Counted from the first letter of the stretch, positions 25,499-35,685 are shown. The stretch: DNA of 64,000 nt from Methanolinea mesophila (GCF_017873855.1 NZ_JAGGKR010000001.1:496001-560000), one strand, 5' to 3'. Notes: generated from the sequence alone by a model not told the origin. Made by a program: numbers and translations.

Positions 25499-26236
25499 TT
25501 AATGCGTTTCCCGTTTTGCCGCCGCAACGGTCACGTTGTCCCTGCTTGTCCGCAGCGCATCATGGACGAGTGCCTCGCAGAGATGGGAGAACGGGACAGT
25601 TCCTGAAATTTGCGCTATCTCAGCGTCGGAGAGCCCGTCGATCAAGCCGTCGGAGCAGAGCATTAAAAGATCTTCATCGTTCATCCGGAGGTCGTAGAGA
25701 TCAGGGGAATCCCCCGGACGCCCCGCGATACGGGTGACGATATTTTTCATCGGATGACGGTTCGCCTCCTCGAGCGTGAGAATGCCCCGTGAGACCATCT
25801 CCATGACCCTCGAATGATCGACGGAGAGCCGGACCGCTCCTTCAGGTCCGATGGAATATGCCCTGCTGTCACCCAGGTTTCCAAGTATCCCGTGCCCTTC
25901 CTCGCGGATAAGGGCGGCCACCAGGGTGGTCCCCATGCCCTGCCATGCGGGTGTCGCGATGCCGCGGGAAAACACTTCATTGTCGGCGGAAGAGAACCCC
26001 TTCTTCATTATAATCCGTAAAACACCGTGATCCGGGTCCGGGGAGTCCGCGAGACCCCGCCCGACTGCACGATGAAGCTCCTCCAACGCCAATGCACTCG
26101 CGATATCACCCGCGGGATGACCTCCAAGACCGTCTGCGACCGCGATGAGGGTGAGGCCCTGAGGAAACTTCCATACCCCGCACGCATCCTCGTTCCTGGG
26201 ACGGATGCCACGGTCGGTCAAAAAACAGGTCTTCAT
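25499..26236 (-). CDS. PP2C-type protein serine/threonine phosphatase
   Basis: Metal-dependent phosphatase of the PPM/PP2C (Stp1/PrpC) family, 245 residues, cytosolic. Motifs: TDRGIRPRNEDA (metal ligands E16/D17), AVADGLGGHPAG (D35), MGTTLVAA, NLGDSRAY, SVDHS, LMLCSDGLIDG and SRDNVTV with the last Asp. It would reverse Ser/Thr phosphorylation by Hanks-type kinases, but no kinase is adjacent. I start it at the ATG at 26236 because GGGGTGA lies 5 bases upstream as a ribosome site; a GTG at 26245 is in frame. It converges with the DUF169 gene across repeat locus A. Confidence 0.92.
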   Translation of the reverse strand: MKTCFLTDRGIRPRNEDACGVWKFPQGLTLIAVADGLGGHPAGDIASALALEELHRAVGRGLADSPDPDHGVLRIIMKKGFSSADNEVFSRGIATPAWQGMGTTLVAALIREEGHGILGNLGDSRAYSIGPEGAVRLSVDHSRVMEMVSRGILTLEEANRHPMKNIVTRIAGRPGDSPDLYDLRMNDEDLLMLCSDGLIDGLSDAEIAQISGTVPFSHLCEALVHDALRTSRDNVTVAAAKRETH

Positions 26237-26338
26237 ATGATTCACCCCGGCGAGGACATATGCCTCATTCGACGGTCAGGGGTATTGATGTATTCGAAAT
26301 TATAAATTTATGCCCGGGAAGACCGGAAAAACGGGCGC

Positions 26339-27298
26339 TCAGTTCTTTTCGAGGACAAGGATCCTTCTCGTCAGGCTCTTATGGACGCGCTGTCCGTATG
26401 AGTCCACGATCCTGAATTTTCCCATGGCAAGGTCGCGAATGTCCCGGTGAGTCACCAACACCACCCTCTTTCCTGGTTTTAGCACTCTCCTCATCTCGGT
26501 GAGCGAATCATTATAGAGGGACTCAATGCTCGAGGCTGCGATGCAGACCGACTGCCCGTACGGCAGGTCTGTAACGATCGCATCGAATGTACCGTCCCGA
26601 AACGGCAGGTCTGTGGAATCAGCGATAACCAGTTCCGCCGAAGGAACGTTCATCCTGCTCCCCTTCACCATCAGGGGATCGATATCGCTTCCCACTGACG
26701 ATGCCCCGATCATCACTCCTTCCAGGACGATCCCCCCGGTTCCGCTGAAAGGGTCGAGCATCAGTTCGCCGGGCAGGACCCCGGAAATATTCACCAGGGC
26801 CCGTGCCGTCAGGGGCATCATAACCCCGGGATGGAAGAAAGGACGATCTCCGGGGCGCCTCCTAGAGAACGAACCACGGTCGATGGCGAAGAGCACACGA
26901 CCGAAGTAGCAGGTGTCGCCCGAGAGGACCGCCCGGTATTCTTCCTCCGGGTGATCGAGAGAAACCTTCCCGTGTATCTGGGAACCTATCTCACGTTCCA
27001 GTTCCTGGCGGGAATCTTCCATCAGGCTTCCCTCTATCTTCTTGACCCTCCCTGAAAACGAGCGGGATGTTGCGATATCCAGTTCCCCGAGCATTTTCCG
27101 GAACGCCTTCCTGTTTGCGGGGCATTGCCCGAGATATTCGATCACCACGTGGGTCAACGCCAGCCTTCTCGCCCTGTCCGTGTCGGCACAATCCCCTACC
27201 ACCACCTGGGGCCTCCGCTCGAGGATACGGGCGCAGGAGGCCACCTCGGCCGCCGGAAGTTCGGGGTGTTCCCCGGAGAGCTCGAAGATCAGCTTCAT
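26339..27298 (-). CDS. trmG10: tRNA (guanine10-N2)-dimethyltransferase, Trm-G10 type
   Basis: THUMP-domain plus Rossmann-fold SAM methyltransferase that makes N2,N2-dimethylguanosine at tRNA position 10 in archaea. The N-terminal half (residues 1-150) is the NFLD/THUMP tRNA-binding module. The catalytic half has SAM motif I LDPFSGTGGIVLEG near 181 and the catalytic TDLPYG near 245 (the D/NPPY equivalent), followed by a MRRVLKPGKRVVLVTH strand. The 319-residue length is normal. It is transcribed away from the PfpI gene. Confidence 0.92.
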   Translation of the reverse strand: MKLIFELSGEHPELPAAEVASCARILERRPQVVVGDCADTDRARRLALTHVVIEYLGQCPANRKAFRKMLGELDIATSRSFSGRVKKIEGSLMEDSRQELEREIGSQIHGKVSLDHPEEEYRAVLSGDTCYFGRVLFAIDRGSFSRRRPGDRPFFHPGVMMPLTARALVNISGVLPGELMLDPFSGTGGIVLEGVMIGASSVGSDIDPLMVKGSRMNVPSAELVIADSTDLPFRDGTFDAIVTDLPYGQSVCIAASSIESLYNDSLTEMRRVLKPGKRVVLVTHRDIRDLAMGKFRIVDSYGQRVHKSLTRRILVLEKN

Positions 27299-27413
27299 TC
27301 CATCTCAATTGGGGTCAAATATTCAAATATCTGTGTTTCGTGCAGCATCAGTGACGAAGGATTTATTCATGGACGGGATATAGGGGGTGCCGTAGAGAAA
27401 AGGAGGTACCAGG

Positions 27414-27932
27414 ATGAGTAAGATCGCGGTGCTGATCGCCGATATGTTCGAAGACGTTGAGTATGCAGAACCCGCGGAAGGCTTTAAAAAGGCCGGGCAT
27501 ACCCTGATCCACGTGGGTCTCAAACCGGGGGCTGTCGTCCGGGGAAAACACAACAGGGAAAAGGTGCTCATCGACCGCTCGGCGGATGACGTACACGTCG
27601 CCGAGTTCGACGCCCTGTTCATCCCCGGGGGGTACTCTCCCGACGGGCTTCGCGCCCATCCCGGGCCTGTGAAATTCGTGAAGGACTTTGTCGAATCGGG
27701 GAAACCTGTTATGGGGATATGCCACGCGGCCCAACTCCTGATTACTGCGCAGGTCCTCGGGGGTAGGAGAGTTACCGGATGGGTCTCAATTGTCCAGGAC
27801 ATAAAAAATGCAGGGGCTGATTACGTGGACCAGGCGGTAGTTGAGGACGGCAACCTCCTCTTCTCCCGTAACCCCGGGGATATCCCCCGTTTCATCGAGG
27901 CCTCGCTCAGGAAAATGAAGGAAGCGGGATGA
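27414..27932 (+). CDS. DJ-1/PfpI family protein (deglycase/protease type)
   Basis: Cytosolic DJ-1/PfpI superfamily protein, 172 residues. The nucleophile elbow is GICHAAQLL with C103 and H104; the conserved glutamates sit in FEDVEY (13 and 16); PGGYSPDGLR is the typical loop. Members have been reported as peptidase, chaperone or methylglyoxal/protein deglycase; function here is inferred as stress protection. A strong ribosome site (GGAGGT, 7 bases before the ATG) supports the start. It lies between two genes on the opposite strand and converges with dnaJ. Confidence 0.93.
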   Translation: MSKIAVLIADMFEDVEYAEPAEGFKKAGHTLIHVGLKPGAVVRGKHNREKVLIDRSADDVHVAEFDALFIPGGYSPDGLRAHPGPVKFVKDFVESGKPVMGICHAAQLLITAQVLGGRRVTGWVSIVQDIKNAGADYVDQAVVEDGNLLFSRNPGDIPRFIEASLRKMKEAG

Positions 27933-27944
27933 TCTACGGGAGAC

Positions 27945-29075
27945 CTACTTCTTCCCTTTCAGCCCGCTGAAAAATCCCTTTTTATGCTCCAGGGGACGGT
28001 TCCCTTCCAACTCCATGATCCGTTCATAGAGTTCCTTCTGTTCCCCCGAAACGTTCTTCGGGGTAACGATCTTCACCCTCACCAGCAGGTCACCCGGTTT
28101 GGCCCGCCTCCTGACCCCTTCACCCGGGATCTTGAGGGCCGTGTTGTGCTGGATCCCTGCCGGGATATTCAGCTCCACCTGGCGTTTATCGATGGTCTCG
28201 ACCTCGGTTACCGATCCGAGCACCGCCTGCGCAGGGGAGACCGCGACGATGGTCTCCAGGTTGTCCCCGTGACGGGTGAACCTGTCGTGCGGCCTCACAT
28301 AGACCTCGATGAAGAGGTCCCCGTTCGGTGCCCCGTAATCCCCGGCTTCACCGTAACCTTCCATACGGAGCCTCATCCCGCTCTCGATACCGGCCGGGAC
28401 ATGGACCGAGACCTTTCGCTTCACCTGGGTATGGCCGGTTCCCTTGCACTCGGGGCACCTCTTCTCCGGGACCCTGCCCCGCCCGTGGCACTCGGTACAG
28501 GTGCTCATCCTCACGAACTGGCCGAAGATGGTCTGGCTCATCTGGCGCATCTGTCCGGTCCCCCCGCACCGGGTACACGTGATCAGCTTCTTGGTCTCGC
28601 TCCCGGTCCCGTTGCAGGCAGGACACGCCTCGGAATGGGTGACCTCGATCTCACGGTCCGTCCCGAAGACCGCATCGTCCAGGTTGATCTGGATCTTCAT
28701 GAGCAGGTCATGGCCCGGTTGCGGGCCGCTCTGCTGGCGCCCTCCGAAACCCCCGCCGAAGAAGTCGAAGATATCCCCGAAGCCGCTGAAATCTGCGGAG
28801 AAGCCTCCTCCTCCGAAGCCGCCGCCCCCGGTGTAAGACCCCCTCGAGGCGTTGGTATAGGTGTCGTGGCCCATATGGTCGTACTGGGCCCGTTTCTGCG
28901 AATCTGAGAGCACCTGGTAGGCCTCGTTGATCTGCTTGAACTTTTCTTCCGCACCCGGTTCCTTGCACACATCGGGGTGATACTTCCTCGCCAGGTTGCG
29001 GTACGCCTTTTTTATCTCTTTCTCGTCAGCGTTCCGCGGAACTCCGAGGGTCTCGTAGTAGTCTCCCGATGGCAT
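27945..29075 (-). CDS. dnaJ: Chaperone protein DnaJ
   Basis: Class A J-protein (Hsp40) that delivers unfolded clients to DnaK and stimulates its ATPase. It has the N-terminal J domain with HPD at 33-35, a Gly/Phe-rich linker (FGGGFGG), four zinc repeats [24 protein letters not shown] and CPECKGTG, and the C-terminal client-binding beta domains. I use the ATG at 29075 ([11 protein letters not shown], 376 residues), 5 bases after the dnaK stop. A GTG at 29084 overlapping that stop is an alternative. Third gene of grpE-dnaK-dnaJ. Confidence 0.96.
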   Translation of the reverse strand: MPSGDYYETLGVPRNADEKEIKKAYRNLARKYHPDVCKEPGAEEKFKQINEAYQVLSDSQKRAQYDHMGHDTYTNASRGSYTGGGGFGGGGFSADFSGFGDIFDFFGGGFGGRQQSGPQPGHDLLMKIQINLDDAVFGTDREIEVTHSEACPACNGTGSETKKLITCTRCGGTGQMRQMSQTIFGQFVRMSTCTECHGRGRVPEKRCPECKGTGHTQVKRKVSVHVPAGIESGMRLRMEGYGEAGDYGAPNGDLFIEVYVRPHDRFTRHGDNLETIVAVSPAQAVLGSVTEVETIDKRQVELNIPAGIQHNTALKIPGEGVRRRAKPGDLLVRVKIVTPKNVSGEQKELYERIMELEGNRPLEHKKGFFSGLKGKK

Positions 29076-29080
29076 GGAGT

Positions 29081-30934
29081 TCACTCATCTTTTACCTTGA
29101 AGTCGGCGTCCACCACATTGTCCTGGTTCCCGGTATCGCCCCCGGGGCCGCCCGCCCCGCCCGTCGCCTGGGCCTGCTGCGCCTGCTGTTCGGCCTGGAC
29201 TTTCTGGTAGATTTTGGTGGTGACGGCATAGATCGCCTCGGTCAGCGCTTCCATCTGCTTTTTTATCTCGTCGCTGTTATCGGACTCGAGCGCTTTTTTG
29301 ACCTCCGCAACCCCGCTCTCTATCTTCTCCCGGTCGGCGGGCTCGATCTTGTCCCCGCTCTCCTTGAGCATCTTTTCTGCGGAGAAGACCGCGGTGTCGG
29401 CCATGTTGCGCAGTTCTATCTCTTCTTTCTTCTTCGCGTCTTCCTGCTCGAACTGTTTCGAGTTCTCAACCATCCTCTTGATCTCGTCTTCGGAGAGTTT
29501 CCGGTCGCCCTTGATGGTGATTGCCTGCTGGTTCCCGGTTCCCAGGTCTTTTGCAGATACGTGCAGGATACCGTTGGCATCGATATCGAAGGTCACCTCG
29601 ATCTGGGGAATGCCCCGTGGAGCCGGGGGTATCCCGGTAAGCTGGAACTTGCCCAGGGTGAAATTATCTTTGGCAAGTGCCCGCTCGCCCTGTACCACAT
29701 GGATCTCCACACTGGTCTGGCCGTCGGCTGCAGTGCTGAAGATCTGACTCTTCCTCGTGGGAATGGTGGTGTTTCTCTCGATAAGCTTTGTCGCGATACC
29801 GCCCAGGGTCTCGATCCCCAGGGTGAGCGGGGTTACATCGAGGAGCACAATATCCTTCGTCTCGCCGGTGAGCACTGCGCCCTGGATTGCTGCCCCGAGC
29901 GCCACGCATTCGTCCGGATTGATCCCTTTGTCCGGCTCCTTGCCCATGATCTTCTTCACGGTCTCCTGGACCAGAGGGACCCGGGTCGACCCGCCGACCA
30001 GCAGTACGTGGTCTATCTTCTCGGGGGTAAGCTTTGAATCGGAGAGGGCCTGTTTCACGGGCCCTACCGTGGATTCCACCAGGTCACCGATCAACTGTTC
30101 GAGTTTCGCCCTGGTGAGGTCGATATCGAGGAACTTGGGTCCCGTGGGACCGGTCGTGATATAGGGGAGGTTGATGTTGGTTTTGCTCTTCTGGGAGAGC
30201 TCGATCTTCGCGTTCTCGGACGCGTCTCTTAACCGCTGCATCGCGATGGGATCGGTCTTGAGGTCGATGCCTTCCTTTTTCCTGAATTCTTCGACCAGGT
30301 AGTCCATCACCCGCTTGTCGAAATCGTCTCCGCCCAGGAAATTGTTGCCCGAGGTAGCCTTTACCTCGAAGACGCCGTCGCCGAGGGTCAGGATGGAGAC
30401 GTCGAAGGTCCCGCCGCCGAGGTCGTACACCAGGACCGTGACGTCGTGCTCCTTATCTATGCCGTACGCGAGTGCGCTCGCGGTGGGTTCGTTGATGATC
30501 CGCAATACCTCGAGACCCGCGATCTCCCCGGCGTCCTTGGTCGCCTGCCGCTGGGCGTCGTTGAAGTAAGCGGGAACGGTGATGACCGCCTTTTTGATCT
30601 TCTCCCCGAGATACGCCTCGGCATCTATCTTCATCTTCTGGAGGATCATTGCCGAGATCTCCTGGGGGGTATACTGTTTCTCGTCGATCTTCACCTTCTC
30701 GCCCGAACCCATCTTCCTCTTGATGGACTGTATGGTACGTCCGGGGTTGGTGATGGCCTGCCGCCTGGCCAGGCTCCCGACGAGACGCTCGCCGTCCTTG
30801 GTGAAGGCGACCACCGAGGGAGTGGTCCGCTGTCCTTCCGCGTTGGGGATCACCGTGGGTTTTCCTGCCTCCATTATCGCCATGCAGGAGAAGGTGGTCC
30901 CCAGATCGATTCCGAGCACTTTTTCCGTTGCCAT
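29081..30934 (-). CDS. dnaK: Chaperone protein DnaK (Hsp70)
   Basis: Hsp70 chaperone of 617 residues. The ATPase domain begins [13 protein letters not shown], with [12 protein letters not shown] and [11 protein letters not shown]; the linker [15 protein letters not shown] joins it to the substrate domain; a helical lid with a Gln/Ala/Gly-rich tail ends in [11 protein letters not shown]. The ATG at 30934 lies 1 base after the grpE stop. The frame runs 14 codons further upstream, but that part lies inside grpE. Archaeal DnaK systems are regarded as acquired from bacteria, and this one coexists with a thermosome at 48.3-49.9 kb. Confidence 0.98.
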   Translation of the reverse strand: MATEKVLGIDLGTTFSCMAIMEAGKPTVIPNAEGQRTTPSVVAFTKDGERLVGSLARRQAITNPGRTIQSIKRKMGSGEKVKIDEKQYTPQEISAMILQKMKIDAEAYLGEKIKKAVITVPAYFNDAQRQATKDAGEIAGLEVLRIINEPTASALAYGIDKEHDVTVLVYDLGGGTFDVSILTLGDGVFEVKATSGNNFLGGDDFDKRVMDYLVEEFRKKEGIDLKTDPIAMQRLRDASENAKIELSQKSKTNINLPYITTGPTGPKFLDIDLTRAKLEQLIGDLVESTVGPVKQALSDSKLTPEKIDHVLLVGGSTRVPLVQETVKKIMGKEPDKGINPDECVALGAAIQGAVLTGETKDIVLLDVTPLTLGIETLGGIATKLIERNTTIPTRKSQIFSTAADGQTSVEIHVVQGERALAKDNFTLGKFQLTGIPPAPRGIPQIEVTFDIDANGILHVSAKDLGTGNQQAITIKGDRKLSEDEIKRMVENSKQFEQEDAKKKEEIELRNMADTAVFSAEKMLKESGDKIEPADREKIESGVAEVKKALESDNSDEIKKQMEALTEAIYAVTTKIYQKVQAEQQAQQAQATGGAGGPGGDTGNQDNVVDADFKVKDE

Positions 30935-30935
30935 A

Positions 30936-31463
30936 TCACTCACACTCTTTTCCTTTCGAGACTGCAACCTTCGCACATCTGATGACCTTATCGTGCATCC
31001 TGTAGCCCTGGCAGACCTGGTCGATCACCACGCCCTCGTCATGATCCGAGGGCACGTATGCGATCGCCTCATGTTCGGCAGGATTGAACTTCCTGCCCCT
31101 GGACTCTATCCTGGTAATGCCGTGGCGCTCGAGCACCGCGTCGAAGAGCTTGCTGATCTGCTCCAGCCCTTCCCGTACGGCGCCGTTCTCGGCAGATAAG
31201 GCACGTTCGAAATTATCCGCCACTTCAAGGAGTTCGATCGCGAATTCCTCGATGGCAAACCTTACACGCTGGTCGAGATCCCGGGAGACCCGCCTCTGGT
31301 AATTTTCAAAATCCGCGGCGAGCCGGAGAAATCGATCGTTAAGGTCATCGTATCTCTTCTGCATCTCATCCGGTGCGGGAGAGCTCTCCGGCGATTCTTC
31401 CCTGGAAACCGATTCTTTTTTCGTTTCAGGGTTCACTGGAGCCCCCTCTTCTGATTGCGTCAT
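30936..31463 (-). CDS. grpE: Nucleotide exchange factor GrpE
   Basis: Releases ADP from DnaK to restart its cycle. The 175-residue product has a charged Ser/Pro/Glu-rich N-terminus, a long coiled-coil (about 34-80, [16 protein letters not shown]), and the C-terminal beta domain ([31 protein letters not shown]-like, ending [13 protein letters not shown]). It is first in the operon; a clear TATA box lies 35 bases before the ATG, so heat-shock control, if present, acts there. Confidence 0.96.
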   Translation of the reverse strand: MTQSEEGAPVNPETKKESVSREESPESSPAPDEMQKRYDDLNDRFLRLAADFENYQRRVSRDLDQRVRFAIEEFAIELLEVADNFERALSAENGAVREGLEQISKLFDAVLERHGITRIESRGRKFNPAEHEAIAYVPSDHDEGVVIDQVCQGYRMHDKVIRCAKVAVSKGKECE

Positions 31464-31493
31464 ACGATGATCAGTATCTATTGCATTGTGGTT

Positions 31494-31506
31494 CTATAAA
31501 TAATTT
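31494..31506 (-). promoter_or_regulatory. TATA box of the grpE-dnaK-dnaJ operon
   Basis: On the minus strand AAATTATTTATAG, preceded by a purine-rich BRE-like GA, is centred about 36 bases before the grpE ATG. This spacing predicts a transcript start about 10 bases ahead of the ATG. Confidence 0.6.
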
Positions 31507-31574
31507 CTGATATTTCGAAAAAGGGAAATCAAACCAAATGTGAGTTTATTATCAAAATGAAGGCTGAAAATAAC

Positions 31575-32939
31575 CTATTTGCGGCGGTATGATCTCTTTT
31601 TTGACACCGCGGGAGCCGCTTCACGCATCTTGGGGGGGAGGACGTCCCACCGCCAGAGCCCGCAGGAGAAGAACTGCTCGGGATGATGTTTTCCCTTGTA
31701 GTACTCCTTCAGAAACTCGATCCAAAGAGAGTACAGCTCGGGATGAATCGATTTCACATGCTCCGATTCGCTCTCAAGCATCGCGGGACACATCCAGCAC
31801 CCTACCCGCTCGAACCCCATCTCATACAGGGGATTTACCGGGAGTTCCCGCCACCATATGTAGAGAAATACCTCGAGCGCACGCCAGTTCCGTATCGGGG
31901 AGATGTTCACCTGTGCCGGGTTGAACGGGTTGACCGCAACCGGGGGGAGGTTCGCCCGGGCAAACGATTCGTACCACCGGTTACCCTGGACCGTTACGCA
32001 CGGACCGGTTTTTTTCCGCCATTCCTTGACCGGTTCGAGCTTGAGGCATTCGCAGCACCAGCGCTTGTCCTTCTTCGGGGGGCCCGCTTTCCGCACTTCC
32101 TTCCAGAAATCACCCCCGAAAAGCCGGACCTGGAGGTCATGACGGGACACGAACTCAAGGGTTTCCGGAAATTCAAGACCCGTATTGACGAAATATGCAG
32201 TGGTGATCCCGGCCCGCCGGGCGAGCTCGAGGGCCACCGTACTGTCCTTCCCTCCTGAGAACGAGACATTTGCCTCCGGCCGGTCATGCATGTGCTGCCT
32301 GATGAACCGTACCGCGTTCCGCTCGAGGTTATGGAGGTGATACCGGTTGCGTTCGACCACGAGATCCCATCCGGGATCTGCCTCCTCGCGAGGCTGAATG
32401 ACGCCGATCTGTTTGATCCGGACGAAACCTCCGGATAATTGTCCCACGCCGTGGAGTTTTCCGGATCTGACGACCACACTGCCGTCTGCAAGCGACGTTC
32501 CTACGGCGACTTTCTTCCCCCCGATTCGCTTACCGGGATGCGTTCCCGGTTCACCGATATCCACGATTCCTTTCGTTATCCAGGGGAGGATCGCCGGAAG
32601 TCCCTCGAATGCGAGGTCAAAGGAGTAGGTCCTGCCGAAGGGATCGAATGAGAGCCAGCCGAGACGGGTCCCGTTGGCGATTACCAGGTCTTTCCTGTCG
32701 GTCCCGCCGGTCTTGTTCAGCAGGATGATCCTCGGGATTCTGGCGACCCCGAACCTTTTCGCGATCAGGGAGCGGATGATCTCCATGTCCGCGGAAAGCG
32801 CAGGCCGTACGTCGTACGGCTGGAGGAGCTCGAGCGGGATCCCCTCCGCTCCGCACCCGCAGGTCCTCCCGATCAGCGGGACGTTGCATTCCCTGCACCA
32901 GTACAACAGCTTCTTTACCGGCGGCTCTCTCATTTCCAT
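31575..32939 (-). CDS. Zn-ribbon + PUA + PAPS-reductase-like PP-loop protein
   Basis: This 454-residue archaeal protein is of the type annotated as phosphoadenosine-phosphosulfate reductase. Residues 14-30 form a zinc ribbon (WCRECNVPLIGRTCGCG). A PUA-like RNA-binding domain is likely around 120-195 (GEPGTHPGKRIGGKKVAVG). The PP-loop ATP site is FSGGKDSTVA near 229, with conserved cysteines later (WCCECLKLEPV, VGCWMCPAM) that may hold an Fe-S cluster. Ribbon plus PUA points to RNA modification, perhaps thiolation, rather than sulfate assimilation; this is inference. It is monocistronic. AAGGTAG before the ATG is a possible ribosome site. Confidence 0.85.
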   Translation of the reverse strand: MEMREPPVKKLLYWCRECNVPLIGRTCGCGAEGIPLELLQPYDVRPALSADMEIIRSLIAKRFGVARIPRIILLNKTGGTDRKDLVIANGTRLGWLSFDPFGRTYSFDLAFEGLPAILPWITKGIVDIGEPGTHPGKRIGGKKVAVGTSLADGSVVVRSGKLHGVGQLSGGFVRIKQIGVIQPREEADPGWDLVVERNRYHLHNLERNAVRFIRQHMHDRPEANVSFSGGKDSTVALELARRAGITTAYFVNTGLEFPETLEFVSRHDLQVRLFGGDFWKEVRKAGPPKKDKRWCCECLKLEPVKEWRKKTGPCVTVQGNRWYESFARANLPPVAVNPFNPAQVNISPIRNWRALEVFLYIWWRELPVNPLYEMGFERVGCWMCPAMLESESEHVKSIHPELYSLWIEFLKEYYKGKHHPEQFFSCGLWRWDVLPPKMREAAPAVSKKRSYRRK

Positions 32940-33038
32940 ACTACCTTGCGCAGGTGAGCGGATAAGAATTCACCATGGGGACCATCAATCACACGGGACA
33001 GGGTCAGGCTCATTATCTCCCGCTGCCCATTACACCTC

Positions 33039-34523
33039 ATGAAGTGGGCACTGCTTTCTGTCTGGGACAAGACAGGAATTATCGAACTCGCCGGCTCCCT
33101 GGCATCCCGCGGGGTGGGGATCCTCAGTTCGGGCGGCACAGGAAGAGCCCTCCAGACCGCAGGGATTCCCTACACTGAGGTATCCGAATATACCGGGTTT
33201 CCGGAGATGATGGACGGGAGGGTGAAGACCCTCCACCCCCGCGTCCATGGAGGACTCCTCGGCCGGCGGGGAATCGACGACTCGGTCATGGAACAACACG
33301 GCATCCGCCCCATCGACCTTCTGGTGGTGAACCTCTACCCCTTCGAGGAGATGGCGAAGAGCGGAAAAGGGCTGGATGAACTGGTCGAGTACATCGATAT
33401 CGGTGGACCGGCCATGATCCGCGCCGGAGCAAAGAATTTCCGGGACGTGGCGGTGCTGGTCGACCCGAACGATTACGGCATGGTAGGGGAGGCGCTCGAT
33501 TCCGGAGGGTTCCTTCCCGAACAGAAACTCGCCCTCGCAAGGAAGGCGTTCGCCAGGACCGCCGCGTACGACGCGGCTATCAGCAATTACCTCTATGGCC
33601 TCGACGATATGTTCCCGGCGGTCTACACGGTGCAGCTCACCCACGGGAGGAGACTCCGCTACGGAGAGAACCCCCACCAGCAGGCTGCGGTCTACGGCTC
33701 AGGCGGGGTGGCCCTCCAGACCCCCCTCCAGGGAAAGGAGATGTCGTACAACAATTATCTCGACCTCCACGCCGCCTGCGGACTCCTGAGGGAGTTCGAT
33801 CAGCCCGCGGCGGTAATCGTGAAACATAACAACCCCTGCGGCGTCTCCACCGGGGAGTTCATCTACGACGCGTATGTAGACGCCAGGGAGGTGGACCCTG
33901 TCTCGGCGTACGGGTCGGTGGTCGCGTTGAACAGGGAGGTCGGCGCGAAACTCGCCGAAGAGATCTGCGGGACGTTCGTCGAGGTGATCTGCGCCGAATC
34001 GTTCACCCCCGAAGCACTCCGGATAATGTCCCGGAAGGAAAACATGCGAGTGCTCGCGCTCCCACCACCGGTCGGCGGAAACGAGATCAGGACCATCGAC
34101 GGCGGGGCGCTGGTCCAGCACACTCCCCCGTACCAGGAGCACTGGAAGGTCATCACCGACAGGGATGCGACCGAGGAGGAGATGAAAGCGCTCCGTCTCG
34201 CCTGGAAGGTCTGCAAGCACACGCGGAGCAACACCATCATATTCGCCAACGCGAAGAAAGTCCTCGGGATCGGCGCCGGGCAGATGAGCCGGGTGGACGC
34301 GGCGAAAATTGCCATTGACAAGGCGCTCTATCCCCTTAAAGGCTCTGCGGTGGCCTCGGACGCATTTCTCCCGTTCCCGGATACGCTCGAAATTGCCGCC
34401 GCTGCCGGGGCAACAGCCCTTGTGCAGCCGGGCGGATCGATCCGGGACCAGGAAGTCATTGCCGCGGCTAACAGGCTTAATATGGCAATGATCTTCACCG
34501 GAATCCGCTATTTCCGTCACTGA
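33039..34523 (+). CDS. purH: Bifunctional AICAR formyltransferase / IMP cyclohydrolase
   Basis: PurH performs the last two steps of purine synthesis: formylation of AICAR using 10-formyl-tetrahydrofolate and ring closure to IMP. The 494-residue product has the N-terminal MGS-like cyclohydrolase domain (SVWDKTGIIELAG, LLSSGGTGR-type, MDGRVKTLHPRVHGG) and the C-terminal transformylase with VKHNNPCGVS near 261 and SDAFLPFPDTLEIAA. Many methanogens use PurP and PurO instead, so a full PurH here is informative. It is divergent from the PP-loop gene, with a T-rich terminator after the stop. Confidence 0.97.
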   Translation: MKWALLSVWDKTGIIELAGSLASRGVGILSSGGTGRALQTAGIPYTEVSEYTGFPEMMDGRVKTLHPRVHGGLLGRRGIDDSVMEQHGIRPIDLLVVNLYPFEEMAKSGKGLDELVEYIDIGGPAMIRAGAKNFRDVAVLVDPNDYGMVGEALDSGGFLPEQKLALARKAFARTAAYDAAISNYLYGLDDMFPAVYTVQLTHGRRLRYGENPHQQAAVYGSGGVALQTPLQGKEMSYNNYLDLHAACGLLREFDQPAAVIVKHNNPCGVSTGEFIYDAYVDAREVDPVSAYGSVVALNREVGAKLAEEICGTFVEVICAESFTPEALRIMSRKENMRVLALPPPVGGNEIRTIDGGALVQHTPPYQEHWKVITDRDATEEEMKALRLAWKVCKHTRSNTIIFANAKKVLGIGAGQMSRVDAAKIAIDKALYPLKGSAVASDAFLPFPDTLEIAAAAGATALVQPGGSIRDQEVIAAANRLNMAMIFTGIRYFRH

Positions 34524-34544
34524 CGGGAAAGATCAGACCTCACA

Positions 34545-34554
34545 TTTTTTATTT
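34545..34554 (+). terminator. T-rich terminator after purH
   Basis: A TTTTTTATTTT tract starts about 20 bases after the stop codon; the DNA between the two has no gene. Confidence 0.45.
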
Positions 34555-34588
34555 TCCTACACTGAATTCTCCCGGGAAGGTGAATAGT

Positions 34589-35287
34589 ATGGAATACGGT
34601 TCGATGATCGGGAGTTCGATGGAGTATGCGAAAGACGCAGTATGGGGAAAATGGACCCGATGGGTTCTGCTGGTAATTTCCACGATAATTTTCCCCCTGA
34701 TACTGGGGTATATCATGGAGATTTATCGGGGTGCGACACCCGCGCCGGAGATGGAACACTGGGGCAAAAAATTCATTGACGGGCTGAAATTCTTAGTAGC
34801 TGCCCTTATATATGCCATACCGGTCCTGATTGTTATCTTCCTTTTCATCGGGATCGCAATCCTGGCCTTTATGCCGTTCTCCTCGACCATGGGATACACG
34901 CCCATGAACCCGGCCCTGATCGCCGGTGCCATCGCGGGGGTTATCGTCGGGATCATAATCGCGATCGTCGTGGGGATCCTGGTCACCCTCTTCTCCACCA
35001 TTGGGCTTGTCAGGATGGCGAGAGAAGACCGGTTCGGAGAAGCGTTCAATTTTGGTGCGATTCTGGCAACAATCCGCCGGATCGGGTGGGGGAATTACAT
35101 TGTCGCACTCATCGTGCTCTGGATCATTTCGCTCATCCTCGGACTGATCCTGGGCGCTCTCGCCGCCATTCCGTTTATCGGCTGGCTTATCTGGCTGTTC
35201 CTGTTCCCGCTCCTCCTGATCTTCGAATCGCGCTATGTTACACAGATATACGATGCAGCGGGACCTGAGACAAAATCAAAAGAGTGA
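34589..35287 (+). CDS. DUF4013 family multi-pass membrane protein
   Basis: Membrane protein of 232 residues with about five to six hydrophobic segments, many Gly/Ile/Ala-rich (IAGAIAGVIVGIIIAIVVGILV), and a soluble N-terminus. It resembles the DUF4013 family, widespread in methanogens, with no known role. I start it at the ATG at 34589 because GGAAGGTGA lies 6 bases upstream; a GTG at 34580 is in frame within that site. It stands alone after purH and converges with the TM2 gene; a T6 run (35313-35318) follows. Confidence 0.85.
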   Translation: MEYGSMIGSSMEYAKDAVWGKWTRWVLLVISTIIFPLILGYIMEIYRGATPAPEMEHWGKKFIDGLKFLVAALIYAIPVLIVIFLFIGIAILAFMPFSSTMGYTPMNPALIAGAIAGVIVGIIIAIVVGILVTLFSTIGLVRMAREDRFGEAFNFGAILATIRRIGWGNYIVALIVLWIISLILGLILGALAAIPFIGWLIWLFLFPLLLIFESRYVTQIYDAAGPETKSKE

Positions 35288-35312
35288 CCGGAATTGTAAC
35301 ACTTATCAATCC

Positions 35313-35318
35313 TTTTTT
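35313..35318 (+). terminator. T6 run after the DUF4013 gene
   Basis: A CCTTTTTTATTTG tract begins about 25 bases after the stop and is the only candidate end signal in the short convergent gap. Confidence 0.4.
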
Positions 35319-35409
35319 ATTTGATTCCGGGAAGAATCAACTGCCACTCTGAATGGGGATCTCCCGTGATCCCGAAAAAGGAGTTCCTGGAATGTAAATT
35401 TTCCTGTAT

Positions 35410-35685
35410 TCACATAACCTGTGAATCCAGGTTTTTTTCCATTTCCTCATTGATCTTCTTGGCAGAGGTGTACGCATCGTACATCCCGAAAATCCAGACG
35501 ATTATTCCCGGAACGATAAAGAGCGCGAATCCGACCAGCTCGGCAAAAAGCAGGAGAATCCCTTTCAGGTATTGCCCGTTATAGAACTGCCCCAGGCCCG
35601 AGAGGATCAATGAAAGGATCAGGGCTACAACCGGGTTCTTTTGTGGTTTTTTATTCTGGATGACATTCTCAGATTCCGCTTCCAT
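35410..35685 (-). CDS. TM2-domain small membrane protein
   Basis: This 91-residue membrane protein has two hydrophobic segments joined by a short turn and the TM2-family signature GLGQFYNGQYLKG. A polar, Lys/Glu-rich N-terminus (KKPQKNP) and C-terminus (DAYTSAKKINEEMEKN) would both face the cytoplasm. TM2 proteins have no agreed function. It is convergent with the DUF4013 membrane protein. Confidence 0.88.
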   Translation of the reverse strand: MEAESENVIQNKKPQKNPVVALILSLILSGLGQFYNGQYLKGILLLFAELVGFALFIVPGIIVWIFGMYDAYTSAKKINEEMEKNLDSQVM

